The position numbers and the translations under genes are program-made. A stretch of 64,000 nucleotides of DNA, from positions 2,728,001-2,792,000 of the forward strand of contig NZ_JACCFL010000001.1 of the NCBI RefSeq assembly GCF_013410375.1. Reading direction: 5' to 3'. The stretch is from Leifsonia shinshuensis (lineage in GTDB: Bacteria > Actinomycetota > Actinomycetes > Actinomycetales > Microbacteriaceae). Shown in pieces: positions 18,089-28,228 of this stretch (within the stretch, counting starts at the first letter, position 1; each line of letters opens with the position of its first letter). Under the pieces are notes generated by a model. That model saw only the letters and a list, made by a program, of their open reading frames with translations, was not told the origin of the DNA and made no database searches.

Positions 18089-19207
18089 CTACTCCCCGCC
18101 TGTGCGGACCGCTCCGGAGACGGCGCGGCCGCGGCCGGACGCAGGCGTGTCGTTCGCCGCCCCGCCGATCGCGCCGGAGCCCACGGGCACGGGCGTCGCC
18201 GCGACGATCCGGCGGACGATGTCGGCGATCACCGGCGCGCTCTCGTGGTGGTGGCCGAGCGCGCGGCTGGTCGGCAGCAGCCGGTGGCCGAGCACGGGGA
18301 CGGCCAGGGCGTCGATGTCGTCCGGCAGCACGAAGTCGCGGCCGTCGAGCGCCGCCATCGCCTTGGCCGCACGGACGAGCTGCAGCGTCGCGCGCGGGCT
18401 GCCTCCCAGGCGGAGGTCGCGGTCCTCGCGCGTCGCGCGCACGAGGTCGACCGCGTACTGCTTGACCGGCGTCGACGCGAACACCGCGCGGGCCGTCGTC
18501 ATCATCGAGCGCAGCTCGTCGGAGGTGACCACCGGCCCGATCCGGGAGAGCGGGCTGGAGGTGTCGCGCGTCGTGAGCATCGCGAGCTCGGAGTCCTCGT
18601 CGGGGTAGCCCATCGCGATACGGGCCATGAACCGGTCGCGCTGCGCCTCGGGGAGCGCGTAGGTGCCCTCCATCTCGACCGGGTTCTGCGTGGCGACGAC
18701 GATGAACGGGGCCGCGAGCGGGTACGTCGAGCCGTCGACGGTGACCTGGCGCTCTTCCATGCACTCCAGCAGCGCGGACTGCGTCTTCGGGCTGGCCCGG
18801 TTGATCTCGTCGCCGATGACGATGTTCGCGAACACCGCACCCGGCTTGAACTCGAAGCGCCGCTCCGCCTGGTTGTAGACCGAGACGCCCGTGACGTCGC
18901 TGGGCAGCAGGTCGGGCGTGAACTGGATGCGGCTGACCGAGCAGTCCACCGACTTCGCCAGCGACTTGGCGAGCATCGTCTTGCCGACGCCCGGCACGTC
19001 CTCGATGAGGAGGTGGCCCTCGGCGAGCAGGACGACCAGCGCCGTCTGCACCGCGTCGTGCTTGCCGTCGATGACGGACTCCACATTGGCGGTGATCTGC
19101 TCCGCGGCGCCCCTCAGCTCGTCCAGGTCCATCCCCGGCGCGGGCAGGCCCACCTCCTCCGGGGCGACGGAGGACTCCGTGGGCTGGCGCGTCGCGTAAC
19201 TGTTCAT
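18089..19207 (-). CDS. MoxR-family AAA+ ATPase
   Basis: 372 residues. Walker A VPGVGKT at 71-77, Walker B IGDEINRASPKTQSALLE, sensor motif ATQNPVEMEGTYALPEAQRDRF. These match the MoxR (AAA_3) group, which remodels or activates partner proteins often containing vWA or DUF58 domains. First gene of the MoxR-DUF58-transglutaminase operon; ATG preceded by GGAGAG. The trio is placed between coaD and yceD, which are adjacent in many relatives. Confidence 0.95.
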   Translation of the reverse strand: MNSYATRQPTESSVAPEEVGLPAPGMDLDELRGAAEQITANVESVIDGKHDAVQTALVVLLAEGHLLIEDVPGVGKTMLAKSLAKSVDCSVSRIQFTPDLLPSDVTGVSVYNQAERRFEFKPGAVFANIVIGDEINRASPKTQSALLECMEERQVTVDGSTYPLAAPFIVVATQNPVEMEGTYALPEAQRDRFMARIAMGYPDEDSELAMLTTRDTSSPLSRIGPVVTSDELRSMMTTARAVFASTPVKQYAVDLVRATREDRDLRLGGSPRATLQLVRAAKAMAALDGRDFVLPDDIDALAVPVLGHRLLPTSRALGHHHESAPVIADIVRRIVAATPVPVGSGAIGGAANDTPASGRGRAVSGAVRTGGE

Positions 19208-19220
19208 CTCTCCACCCGGG

Positions 19221-19703
19221 TCATGTGGTTGACAGCAGTTCGGAGACGGCGGGAGGCACGTAGGGGCTCACGTCCCCGCCGAGGTTGGCGACCTGGCGCA
19301 CGAGGGAGCTCGACACGTGCGCGTTCGCCGGATCGGGAAGCAGGAAGACCGTCTCTACGTCGGCCAGGTGCCGGTTGACGATCGCCATCGGGGTCTCGTA
19401 GGCGACGTCCACCTGCGAGCGGATGCCCTTGACCAGCACGTCCGCCCCGACATCGGTGCAGTAGTCGACCAGGAGGCCGACCGACCAGGACGCGACCACG
19501 ATGCGGCCCTCGATCCCGGCGTCCTCGATCGACCGCTCGATCAGCGCGACGCGCTGGGCGATGGGCAGCAGGGCCGACTTGTCCGGGTTGTGGACCACCA
19601 GCACGTGGACCTCGTCCCACAGCCGAGCGGCCCGCTCGATGACATCGAGATGCCCGAGAGTGACCGGGTCGAACGATCCAGGGACTACGGCGATCCTGTT
19701 CAT
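19221..19703 (-). CDS. coaD: Phosphopantetheine adenylyltransferase
   Basis: 160 residues, exactly typical. Converts 4'-phosphopantetheine and ATP to dephospho-CoA in coenzyme A synthesis. The nucleotidyltransferase motif [10 protein letters not shown] is at 9-18 and the second motif SSSLVR at 131-136. The ATG at 19703 gives the conserved [13 protein letters not shown] start. A minus-strand TAGTCT lies eight bases before it, without a ribosome-binding site, suggesting a leaderless transcript. Confidence 0.98.
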   Translation of the reverse strand: MNRIAVVPGSFDPVTLGHLDVIERAARLWDEVHVLVVHNPDKSALLPIAQRVALIERSIEDAGIEGRIVVASWSVGLLVDYCTDVGADVLVKGIRSQVDVAYETPMAIVNRHLADVETVFLLPDPANAHVSSSLVRQVANLGGDVSPYVPPAVSELLSTT

Positions 19704-19792
19704 AGGGCACCAGACTATTACGCGATTCCCGGCTATTCGTTGTGAATCCGTTATCTTCACAGGGCAGGGTGTCGCGTGGCCCGGCGGCCCGC

Positions 19793-22000
19793 TCAGGACT
19801 TGCCGAGGAACGCGCGCTCGGACTCGTCGAGCCGACGGGCGAGCGCCGCGGCCAGGGCGGGATGCGCGGCGAGGCCGCCGTCGTCCAGGGTCTCGGCCGC
19901 GGCGACCCGCGCCTCCGAGATGAGCTCGCCGTCGGAGACCACGCGCAGCAGCTTGAGGGAGGACCGGCCGCCGGACTGCCGGCTGCCGAGCACGTCGCCC
20001 TCGCGCCGGAGCTCCAGGTCGACGTTGGCGAGCTCGAAGCCGTCGAGCGTCGCGGCGACCGCGTCGACCCGTTCGCGCGCGAGCGAGCCCTCCTCGGCGT
20101 AGGTGACCAGCAGGCAGAGCCCGGGGATGTCGCCGCGGCCGACCCGGCCGCGCAGCTGATGGAGCTGGGAGACGCCGAACCGGTCGGCGTCCAGCACGAT
20201 CATGGCGGAGGCGTTCGGCACGTTGACGCCGACCTCGATCACGGTGGTCGCGATCAGCAGGTCGAGGTCGCCCGCGGCGAAGGCGCGCATCACCGCGTCC
20301 TTCTCGTCGGAGGACAGCCGCCCGTGCAGCACGCCGACGCGGGTCTGCGCGAACAGCGGGTCGGCGCGCACCTGGGCGGCGACCGACTCGACGTTCGCGG
20401 TGGGACGCGGAGGTCCCGCGTCCTCCTCGGGAGCCGGCGCCTCTTCGCCGTCGTCCTCGGCCTCCTTGGCGCTGATCGCCGGGCACACCACGAAGACCTG
20501 CCTGCCGCGGGCGATCTCCTCGGACGCCCGCTCCCAGATCCGGCGCTCCCAGCCCGGCCGGTCGGCGAGCGGGACCACGAAGCTCTCGATCCCCTGCCGC
20601 CCCGCCGGGAGCTGGGCGATGGTCGAGACCTCCAGGTCGCCGAACACCGTCATGGCGACCGTGCGCGGGATCGGCGTCGCGGTGAGGACCAGCACGTGCG
20701 GAGGCGTGCCGCCCTTCGCGCGCAGCGCCTCGCGCTGCTCGACCCCGAACCGGTGCTGCTCGTCGACGACGACGAGGCCGAGGTCGAAGAAGGTGACGGC
20801 GTCGCCGAGCAGAGCGTGCGTCCCCACCACGATCCTGGACTGGCCGCTCACGGTGCGCAGCAGCGCGCGCTTGCGCTCCGCGGTGCTGAGCTGGCCGGTG
20901 AACAGAGTGGGCATCAGCTCAGCGGAGAGGTCGGGGCCGAGCATGTCCACGATGGAGCGGAGATGCTGCGCCGCGAGGACCTCGGTCGGCGCCAGGAGCG
21001 CCGACTGGCCGCCGCTGTCCGCCACGGCGAGCATCGCCCGGAGCGCGACCAGGGTCTTGCCCGAGCCCACCTCGCCCTGCACCAGGCGGTGCATCGGCTC
21101 CGCCGTGCCGAGGTCGTGGGCGATCTCCCGGCCGACGTCGGCCTGGTTGCCGGTCAGGGTGAACGGCAGGATGGCGTCGAACCGCTCCAGCAGCCCGCCG
21201 GGCACGGCCTTCCGCGGAGTCGCCGCGACCGAGCGCGCCTCGGCCCGCTGCTGCAGCAGGGCGGCCTGCAGCACGAACGCCTCCTGGAAGCGCAGGGCGT
21301 CGCGGGCGCGCTGCCACTGGGCGTTCTTCTGCGGTCGGTGGATGCCCTCCAGCGCCTCGCGGAACGGCAGCAGCCCGCGCTCGGCGACGACGGAGGCCGG
21401 CACCGGGTCGGGGCACGGCCCCAGCGCGTCGAGGGCGAGGCCGACGGCCTTCTGCACCTGCCAGCTCGCCACCGTTCCGGTCGCCGGGTAGATCGGGATG
21501 GGGGTCTGCGCCCACTCCTTCGCGGCGGCGCTGCCGGGCGCGACGGCGTTCTCCGCGTCGTCGGCGAAGAGCTCGTAGTCGGGGTGCGCGAGCTGGAGCG
21601 CGCCGCGGTACGCGGACACCTTGCCGGCGAAGATGCCGCGGACGCCGGGCGAGAGCTCCTTCGACCGCCAGGCCTGGTTGAAGAACGTGAGGGTCAGGAC
21701 GCCCTCGCCGTCGGAGATCTTCACCTCCAGGATGGAGCCGCGCCTGGCGCGCATCGGGCGCTCCTGCACCCGCAGCACCTCGGCGACGATCGTGACGTGC
21801 TCGTCCAGCGGCAGGTTCGCCAGCGCGGTCAGCTCGCCGCGGGTCGCGTACCGGCGCGGGTAGTGCGCGAGCAGGTCGGCGACCGTGCGCATCCCGAACG
21901 CCTTCTCGAACGCGGAGGCCGTCCGCCCGCCCAGCACGCCGGTGAGCCGGGTCTCGAGCGCGACGGCGCCGTCGGAGGCCGGTGCGGTGCTGGTCGTCAT
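19793..22000 (-). CDS. recG: ATP-dependent DNA helicase RecG
   Basis: 735 residues. Remodels stalled forks and branched recombination intermediates. An N-terminal wedge/OB domain is followed by Walker A GEVGSGKT at 309-316, the DEQH box VVDEQHRFG, the TATPIPRT motif III and the late [11 protein letters not shown] and QLRGRVGRG motifs. An acidic insert ([15 protein letters not shown]) sits within the second helicase lobe. The ATG at 22000 overlaps the stop of the upstream TPR gene as ATGA. Confidence 0.98.
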   Translation of the reverse strand: MTTSTAPASDGAVALETRLTGVLGGRTASAFEKAFGMRTVADLLAHYPRRYATRGELTALANLPLDEHVTIVAEVLRVQERPMRARRGSILEVKISDGEGVLTLTFFNQAWRSKELSPGVRGIFAGKVSAYRGALQLAHPDYELFADDAENAVAPGSAAAKEWAQTPIPIYPATGTVASWQVQKAVGLALDALGPCPDPVPASVVAERGLLPFREALEGIHRPQKNAQWQRARDALRFQEAFVLQAALLQQRAEARSVAATPRKAVPGGLLERFDAILPFTLTGNQADVGREIAHDLGTAEPMHRLVQGEVGSGKTLVALRAMLAVADSGGQSALLAPTEVLAAQHLRSIVDMLGPDLSAELMPTLFTGQLSTAERKRALLRTVSGQSRIVVGTHALLGDAVTFFDLGLVVVDEQHRFGVEQREALRAKGGTPPHVLVLTATPIPRTVAMTVFGDLEVSTIAQLPAGRQGIESFVVPLADRPGWERRIWERASEEIARGRQVFVVCPAISAKEAEDDGEEAPAPEEDAGPPRPTANVESVAAQVRADPLFAQTRVGVLHGRLSSDEKDAVMRAFAAGDLDLLIATTVIEVGVNVPNASAMIVLDADRFGVSQLHQLRGRVGRGDIPGLCLLVTYAEEGSLARERVDAVAATLDGFELANVDLELRREGDVLGSRQSGGRSSLKLLRVVSDGELISEARVAAAETLDDGGLAAHPALAAALARRLDESERAFLGKS

Positions 22001-22770
22001 GGTTCGATCGTAGGGGCCGCCTCCGTCGCCGCGTCGCGGACGTGCGCCTCGACCTCGGCGAGGGCCGCCAGCTCCGCGGCCACCTCGCTCTCCCCCGGCC
22101 GCTCGGCGGCGAGCCGGTGCTGGATGTCGAGCGCCTCCTGCCAGCGCCCGACCTCGCGCAGGCTGCGGGCGAGCGACCAGCGCGCGGCGAACTGCTGATC
22201 CAGCGTGCCGTAACGCTCCGCCGCCTCCAGCGCCGCCTCGAATGAGCCGAGCGCTTCGTGCGAGCGGCCGGCCTCGAACAGCGCCCAGCCGCGATTGCTG
22301 TGCAGGGCGACGCCCCAGCGCAGGGTCCGCGGGTCGGTGACCCCGGCGAGCTCCACGAGCCCTTCCTCGGTCCACTGCTCCGAGCGTGCCGGGTCGGCGA
22401 TGGCGAGCATGTGGGCGGCGTCGACCGCCAGGAAGGTGTCCGCGTCGCGGCGCGCCGCCAGCAGAGCGCTCTCGAACAGCGGGACGGCCTCGGCCGGCCT
22501 GCCCTCGGTGTTGCGCAGCCGGCCGCGCTCCAGCAGGATGCGCACGGCGAGCGTCCCGAGCGCCGGCTCGAGTGAGTCGAGGAGGCCGTCGGCCTCGGCG
22601 AACCGGCCCTGCAGGCCGAGCGCGCGGGCGCGCTGGGTCTCCAGTTCAGCACGCACCAGTTCGGGGCGGTCGGGTTCGGAAGCGGCGATCGCGAAGCGTT
22701 CGGCGGAGGCGATGGGGTCGTCGTACCGCCACAGGGCGTCGAGTTCCGCCTGCTGGAGGCGTTCGTCCAT
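21997..22770 (-). CDS. TPR-repeat protein
   Basis: 257 residues, almost entirely helical with tetratricopeptide-like repeats (for example SNRGWALFEAGRSHEALGSF, ARSLREVGRWQEALDI). No enzymatic motif or membrane segment. It overlaps recG by four bases, so it is probably translated together with it, but a functional link to DNA repair is not established. Diverges from rsmD across about 45 bases. Confidence 0.8.
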   Translation of the reverse strand: MDERLQQAELDALWRYDDPIASAERFAIAASEPDRPELVRAELETQRARALGLQGRFAEADGLLDSLEPALGTLAVRILLERGRLRNTEGRPAEAVPLFESALLAARRDADTFLAVDAAHMLAIADPARSEQWTEEGLVELAGVTDPRTLRWGVALHSNRGWALFEAGRSHEALGSFEAALEAAERYGTLDQQFAARWSLARSLREVGRWQEALDIQHRLAAERPGESEVAAELAALAEVEAHVRDAATEAAPTIEP

Positions 22771-22818
22771 CCTTCTATTCTGCTGACGGCGCGGCGGCAC
22801 CGCTAGGCTCGGATGGCT

Positions 22819-23388
22819 ATGACCCGAATCGTCTCCGGCTTCGCCGGCTCGCTGACGCTGCAGGTGCCCAAGAGCGGCACGCGACCGACCAGCGACCGCG
22901 TGCGCGAGGCCGTGTTCTCCGGATTGGACGCGCGCGACGCCGTCCGCGGGGCGCACGTGCTCGACCTGTTCGCCGGCTCCGGGGCGCTCGGGCTGGAGGC
23001 CGCCAGCCGCGGCGCGGCGCGGGTGGTGCTGGTCGAGAAGTCCGCGGCCGCTGCCGTGATCTGCCGCCGGAACGCCGAGGCGGTCGTCCGCGCGGCGCCG
23101 AAGGACGCCCGGCCGCAGGTGGACGTGCGCGCGGCGGCGGTGCAGCCGTACCTCGCCGGCGGCACGGCGGCGGCCTTCGACCTGGTCTTCGTGGACCCGC
23201 CCTACGACCTCCCGGACGGCGAGCTGCTCGCGGTGCTCACGGCGCTGGTCCCGCACCTGGCCGAGGATGCGCTGGTCTGCGTCGAGCGCAGCACCCGCGA
23301 CGGTGTGCCGAGCCTCCCCGAGGGCCTGGCGCTGGACCGCACCCGCGCCTACGGCGAGACCGCCGTGCACTACGTGTCCCCCGCCTGA
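22819..23388 (+). CDS. rsmD: 16S rRNA (guanine-966 N2) methyltransferase RsmD
   Basis: 189 residues. Methylates G966 of 16S rRNA. S-adenosylmethionine motif VLDLFAGSGALGLEA is near 47-61 and the catalytic DPPYD at 126-130. The start MTRIVSG at 22819 matches the family consensus (MTRIISG) and lies nine bases after a TAGGCT box (22804-22809), so it is preferred over the in-frame ATG six bases earlier. Confidence 0.95.
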   Translation: MTRIVSGFAGSLTLQVPKSGTRPTSDRVREAVFSGLDARDAVRGAHVLDLFAGSGALGLEAASRGAARVVLVEKSAAAAVICRRNAEAVVRAAPKDARPQVDVRAAAVQPYLAGGTAAAFDLVFVDPPYDLPDGELLAVLTALVPHLAEDALVCVERSTRDGVPSLPEGLALDRTRAYGETAVHYVSPA

Positions 23389-23492
23389 CCGCGCCCCCGC
23401 CGCGGTCGCCACCGGAGGACTTCCGCCCTCCGCTGTCCCCGATCTCCTCCGCTGACTGCTCTCGCCCGGCGTGTCGGATCGGATCTCCTCCG

Positions 23493-24488
23493 TTAGCCGC
23501 TGTGCCCGTCCCACTCCAGATACGGGTCCCAGCCGCCGCGCTCGTCGAAGGGGTGGCCGTCGACCAGGAGGCCGGCGCCCTCGCGGACTGTGCCAACGGG
23601 GCGGAAGCCTCCGGGCAGCGGCGTTCCGGGTGGGAAGCAGGCGAGGAGGCCGTGGTCCTCTCCCCCGGTCAGCGCGGTGAGCGGGTCGTCGCCGAGGGCG
23701 GTGCGGTCGAGGTCGATGGCGACGCCGCTCGCCTCGGCCACCCGGCGGGCGTCGAGCGCGAGGCCGTCGCTGAGGTCGAGCATCGCGGTGGCGCCGGCCT
23801 CCGCCGCGAGGGGGCCGTCGGCGACCGGAGGCCGGGGCCGCAGCTGGGCGCCGACCAGGTCGGGATGCGCGGCGGCGACGGCGGCGAAGCGCACGCGGTC
23901 GGGCACGCCGTCCACATCCACCGCCTCCGCGAACAGCAGCCGGAGTCCCGCCGCGGCCGCCCCGAGCGCGCCGGAGACCGCGACGACGTCGCCCGGGCGG
24001 GCGCCGCTGCGCAGCACCGGTGCGCGCCCCTGCAGGTCGCCGAACGCGGTCACCGCGAGGGTCAGCGTGTCGGAGGCCGACAAGTCGCCGCCGACCACGC
24101 CGCAGCCGGGGGCGAGCTCGGCGCAGGCCGCGCGGAAGCCGTCCGCGATGTGCTCCAGCGCGGACACCGGCAGCGTCTGCGGCGCCGCGATCGCGACCAC
24201 GAGCGCGGTCGGCACCGCGCCCATCGCCGCGACATCGGACAGGTTGGTCGCCGCGGCCTTCCAGCCGAGGTCCTCCGGCGTGGACCAGGCCAGCCGGAAG
24301 TCCGGGCCGTGCACCATCATGTCGGTGGTCACCACGAACCGGCCGTCGGGCGCCGTGAGGACCGCCGCGTCGTCGCCCGGGCCCACGATCGTCGCGGACG
24401 ACTCGGGCAGGCGCGGGAAGATGCGCTTCAGCGCCTCGCGTTCCGACGCGTCGGCGACGGTCTCCGCCGCGCTCCCAGAATCCACCAT
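23493..24488 (-). CDS. thiL: Thiamine-monophosphate kinase
   Basis: 331 residues. Phosphorylates thiamine monophosphate to the active diphosphate. Family motifs: GPGDDAAVL at about 36-44, the TTDMMVHGPDFR ATP/Mg2+ segment, NLSDVAAMGA and GVVGGDLSASD. The later LDLSDGLALDARR closes the active site. ATG at 24488 sits eight bases after a minus-strand TACCGT box, with no ribosome-binding site. No other thiamine genes are nearby. Confidence 0.97.
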   Translation of the reverse strand: MVDSGSAAETVADASEREALKRIFPRLPESSATIVGPGDDAAVLTAPDGRFVVTTDMMVHGPDFRLAWSTPEDLGWKAAATNLSDVAAMGAVPTALVVAIAAPQTLPVSALEHIADGFRAACAELAPGCGVVGGDLSASDTLTLAVTAFGDLQGRAPVLRSGARPGDVVAVSGALGAAAAGLRLLFAEAVDVDGVPDRVRFAAVAAAHPDLVGAQLRPRPPVADGPLAAEAGATAMLDLSDGLALDARRVAEASGVAIDLDRTALGDDPLTALTGGEDHGLLACFPPGTPLPGGFRPVGTVREGAGLLVDGHPFDERGGWDPYLEWDGHSG

Positions 24489-24496
24489 GACTCACA

Positions 24497-24506
24497 ACGG
24501 TAGCCT
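24497..24506. promoter_or_regulatory. Overlapping divergent -10 boxes for thiL and the DUF3515 gene
   Basis: The minus-strand TACCGT (24497-24502) and plus-strand TAGCCT (24501-24506) share two base pairs. Each is followed by exactly eight bases and then an ATG (24488 on minus, 24515 on plus). The whole intergenic space is only 26 bp. Confidence 0.55.
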
Positions 24507-24514
24507 GAATCCTG

Positions 24515-25036
24515 ATGTCCGCTCGCCGCTCCGCCCTCGCCCTCGTGCTCGCCGCTGCAGCGCTCGCCCTGACCGGGTGCGCGCCCACGGTCTCCCTCGA
24601 CCCCGCGGCCGACGCGAACGACCCGGGCTGCGCCGAGATCTCCGTGCGGCTGCCGGACTCGGTGGCGGACAAGGACCGCAGGCAGACCGACGCGCAGGCC
24701 ACCGGTGCGTGGGGCGACCCCGCCGCCGTGCTGCTGCGCTGCGGCGTCCCGCCGATCGGGCCGACCACCAAGCCGTGCGTCGACGTCAGCGGCATCGACT
24801 GGGTGCTGATGTCGGACCCGGCGGCCAAGCAGGTGGTCTACCAGACCTTCGGTCGCACGCCGGCGACCGAGGTCGTCATCGACCACGTCTCCGGGGCCTC
24901 GGACGCGGCCGTGCTGCCCGAGTTCGCCTCGGCGATCGCGAGCGTCAAGCAGACGGAGAAGTGCCTCTCCACGCTGGACACGACCCTGACGCCTCCGACG
25001 GCGACGCCGGCGCCCACGCCGACGCCGTCGCGCTGA
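24515..25036 (+). CDS. DUF3515 family lipoprotein
   Basis: 173 residues. Signal peptide with lipobox LTGC, lipidated Cys at 22. The mature protein has the DUF3515 layout: CAEISVRLPDSVADKDRRQT, then WGDPAAVLLRCGVPP and a late conserved hydrophobic core, ending in a Pro/Thr tail. Actinobacterial family of unknown function, frequently adjacent to thiL, as here. Leaderless start inferred from TAGCCT eight bases upstream. Confidence 0.92.
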   Translation: MSARRSALALVLAAAALALTGCAPTVSLDPAADANDPGCAEISVRLPDSVADKDRRQTDAQATGAWGDPAAVLLRCGVPPIGPTTKPCVDVSGIDWVLMSDPAAKQVVYQTFGRTPATEVVIDHVSGASDAAVLPEFASAIASVKQTEKCLSTLDTTLTPPTATPAPTPTPSR

Positions 25037-25044
25037 CCCCTCGC

Positions 25045-25256
25045 ACATTCGGCACGAATGTCGCGTTACGCGCACGCATTCACGACATTCGACCCGAATC
25101 GCGGCGTGAACAGCTGCGCACATTCGTGACGAATGCCGCGTTAGGCGCCGCGATACGCGACATTCGGCACGAATGTGCGTCGCGCAGCAGCGCTCACATT
25201 CGGCACGAATGTCGTGTTACGGACGCGCGTTCTCGCGATTCGGCACGAATCGCGAG
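25045..25256. repeat. Cluster of six short palindromes (core ATTCG-3 nt-CGAAT)
   Basis: Between two convergent genes lie copies at 25045-25061, 25085-25100, 25120-25136, 25160-25176, 25196-25212 and 25232-25256. Three are the identical 17-mer ACATTCGGCACGAATGT; others vary in flank or loop; the last has longer CTCGCGATT arms. Centres are 35-40 bp apart. Spacers are partly similar (GCGTTACGCGC-like). Transcribed from either side this would form successive hairpins, so it may terminate both genes, or it may be a REP-like element. Confidence 0.85.
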
Positions 25257-25258
25257 TG

Positions 25259-26350
<1,092 letters not shown>

Positions 26351-27396
26351 CCGTTGTCCTCTCTCCCTGCGGTTCGTCGTCATCGGTGGTCAGATGGGGG
26401 GCGATGTCCTTCGGGTCGAGCGTGCCGGCGAGCACCTGGCTCACCTGGCGGACGATCGGCATCTCCACGCCCCGCGCCTCGGCGAGACGCAGGATGGGCG
26501 CGACCGAGGCGAGGCCCTCCGCCGTCTGGTTCATCTGCTTGACGACGTCGTTGAAGCTGTAGCCCTGCCCGAGCAGGCGCCCGGCGGTGTTGTTGCGGCT
26601 CAGCGGCGACTCGCAGGTGGCGATCAGGTCGCCGAGTCCCGCGAGCCCGGAGAGCGTGACCGCCTCCGCGCCGTAGGCGACCGCGAAGTCGGTCATCTCG
26701 ACCAGGCCGCGGGTGATGATCGAGGCCTTGGTGTTCTCGCCGTAGCCGACGCCGTCCACGATCCCGATCGCCACGGCGATGAGGTTCTTGAGCACGCCGC
26801 CGAACTCGGTGCCGATCACGTCGGTGTTCACGAAGCTGCGGAAGTAGCGGTTGGTGGCGGCCATCGCCACGGCCTGCGCGGTCTCCAGGCTCTCCGAGGA
26901 CACCACGGCCGCGGTCGGCTGCTCGCGCGCGATCTCCAGCGCGAGGTTGGGGCCGGAGGCGACGGCGATGCGCTCCGGCTCGATCGGGAGTCCCTGGGCG
27001 ATCACCTCGCTCATCCGCAGGCCGGTGCCCTTCTCGACGCCCTTCATCAGGCTGACGAGGATCATCGACGGCGCGAGGTGCGGCGCGATCGCCTCCAGGT
27101 TGGAGCGCAGCGTCTGGCTCGGAATGGACACGAACACCTGCTCGGCGCCGCGCATCGCGTCGCCCAGGTGGGAGGTCGCGCGCAGGTTGCGGGGCAGGTT
27201 GATGCCCTCCAGGTAGTCGCTGTTGCGCTTGACCTCGTTGATCTCGCGCGCGAGCTCCGGGCGCCTGGCCCACAGCACGACGTCGTTGCCGCCGTCGGCC
27301 AGGATCTTCGCGAAGGTCGTCCCCCAGCTTCCGGCGCCGAGGACGGCGATGCGGCGGGGAGGCGTAGTCGGTCGTGCGGCCGTCCGGCCTTTCCTG

Positions 27397-28212
27397 TCAG
27401 CCATCGAAGCGGCCGGTCTCCTTCTGGTTGTGCGAGGCCGGGTCCCAGCGGGTCTCCGGCGCCTTCTCGCCGCGCAGGTCCTCCAGCAGCGCGGTGATCG
27501 CGTTCATGATGACCTCGGTCGCCTCGGTCAGCGTCGCCTGGTCGAGGCTGCGGCCCCGGAACGCGGACAGGTCGACCGGGTCGCCGACCTTGACGGCGAT
27601 GGTCTTGCGCGGGAACAAGCTGATCTTCTTCGCGTAGCGGGCCATGACCTGCTGGGTGCCCCAGTGCGCCATCGGGATGACGGGGAGGTCGTGCTCCAGC
27701 GCCATGCGCGCGGCGCCGGTCTTGCCCCGCATCGGCCACATGTCGGGGTCGCGGGTGAGCGAGCCCTCCGGGTAGATGATGACGACCTTGCCGTCGTCGA
27801 TGATCTTCTGCGCCTCCGCCAGCGGGGCCGCGCCGCGGCCGGAACCGCCGCGCGCCACCGGGATCTGCCCGGACTTGCGCAGGAACCAGCCGACGACGGG
27901 CACGCGGAACAGGCTCTCCTTGGCGAGGAACCGCGGCAGCCGCCCGAGCTTCCAGACCACCATCCCCATCATCACGGGGTCGATCTCGCTGTAGTGGTTC
28001 GGCGAGATGATGTAGGCGCCGTGGCGCGGAAGCTTCTGCCCGTCGGTGATCCGGAACCGGGCGAGCAGGCTCGCCAGCGGGATGATGAGCACGGCCAGCA
28101 CCCAGAAGATCGAGGGCCGGCTCTTCTCGGAGCGCTGCCTCTTCTCGGAGTGCTCGGAGGCAGCGCTCTCGGACGCGGTCGGGTTCACGGGTTCATCGGG
28201 ATGGGGCACCAT
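27397..28212 (-). CDS. plsC: 1-acyl-sn-glycerol-3-phosphate acyltransferase
   Basis: 271 residues. Acylates lysophosphatidate. One membrane helix at about 35-52; catalytic H73 and D78 in NHYSEID, second motif YPEGSLTRD and a following GKTGAARMAL. ATG at 28212 chosen because it falls 17 bases after murA and keeps a normal length; the open frame extends upstream into murA. In an apparent operon with murA and gpsA, so phospholipid precursors and acylation are coexpressed. Confidence 0.93.
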   Translation of the reverse strand: MVPHPDEPVNPTASESAASEHSEKRQRSEKSRPSIFWVLAVLIIPLASLLARFRITDGQKLPRHGAYIISPNHYSEIDPVMMGMVVWKLGRLPRFLAKESLFRVPVVGWFLRKSGQIPVARGGSGRGAAPLAEAQKIIDDGKVVIIYPEGSLTRDPDMWPMRGKTGAARMALEHDLPVIPMAHWGTQQVMARYAKKISLFPRKTIAVKVGDPVDLSAFRGRSLDQATLTEATEVIMNAITALLEDLRGEKAPETRWDPASHNQKETGRFDG

Positions 28213-28228
28213 CCCATTATCGCGGGCC

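Noticed and set aside
25045..25256. CRISPR array
   Set aside because: Units are self-complementary 17-mers with 18-23 base spacers that resemble one another, and there are no cas genes in the window.
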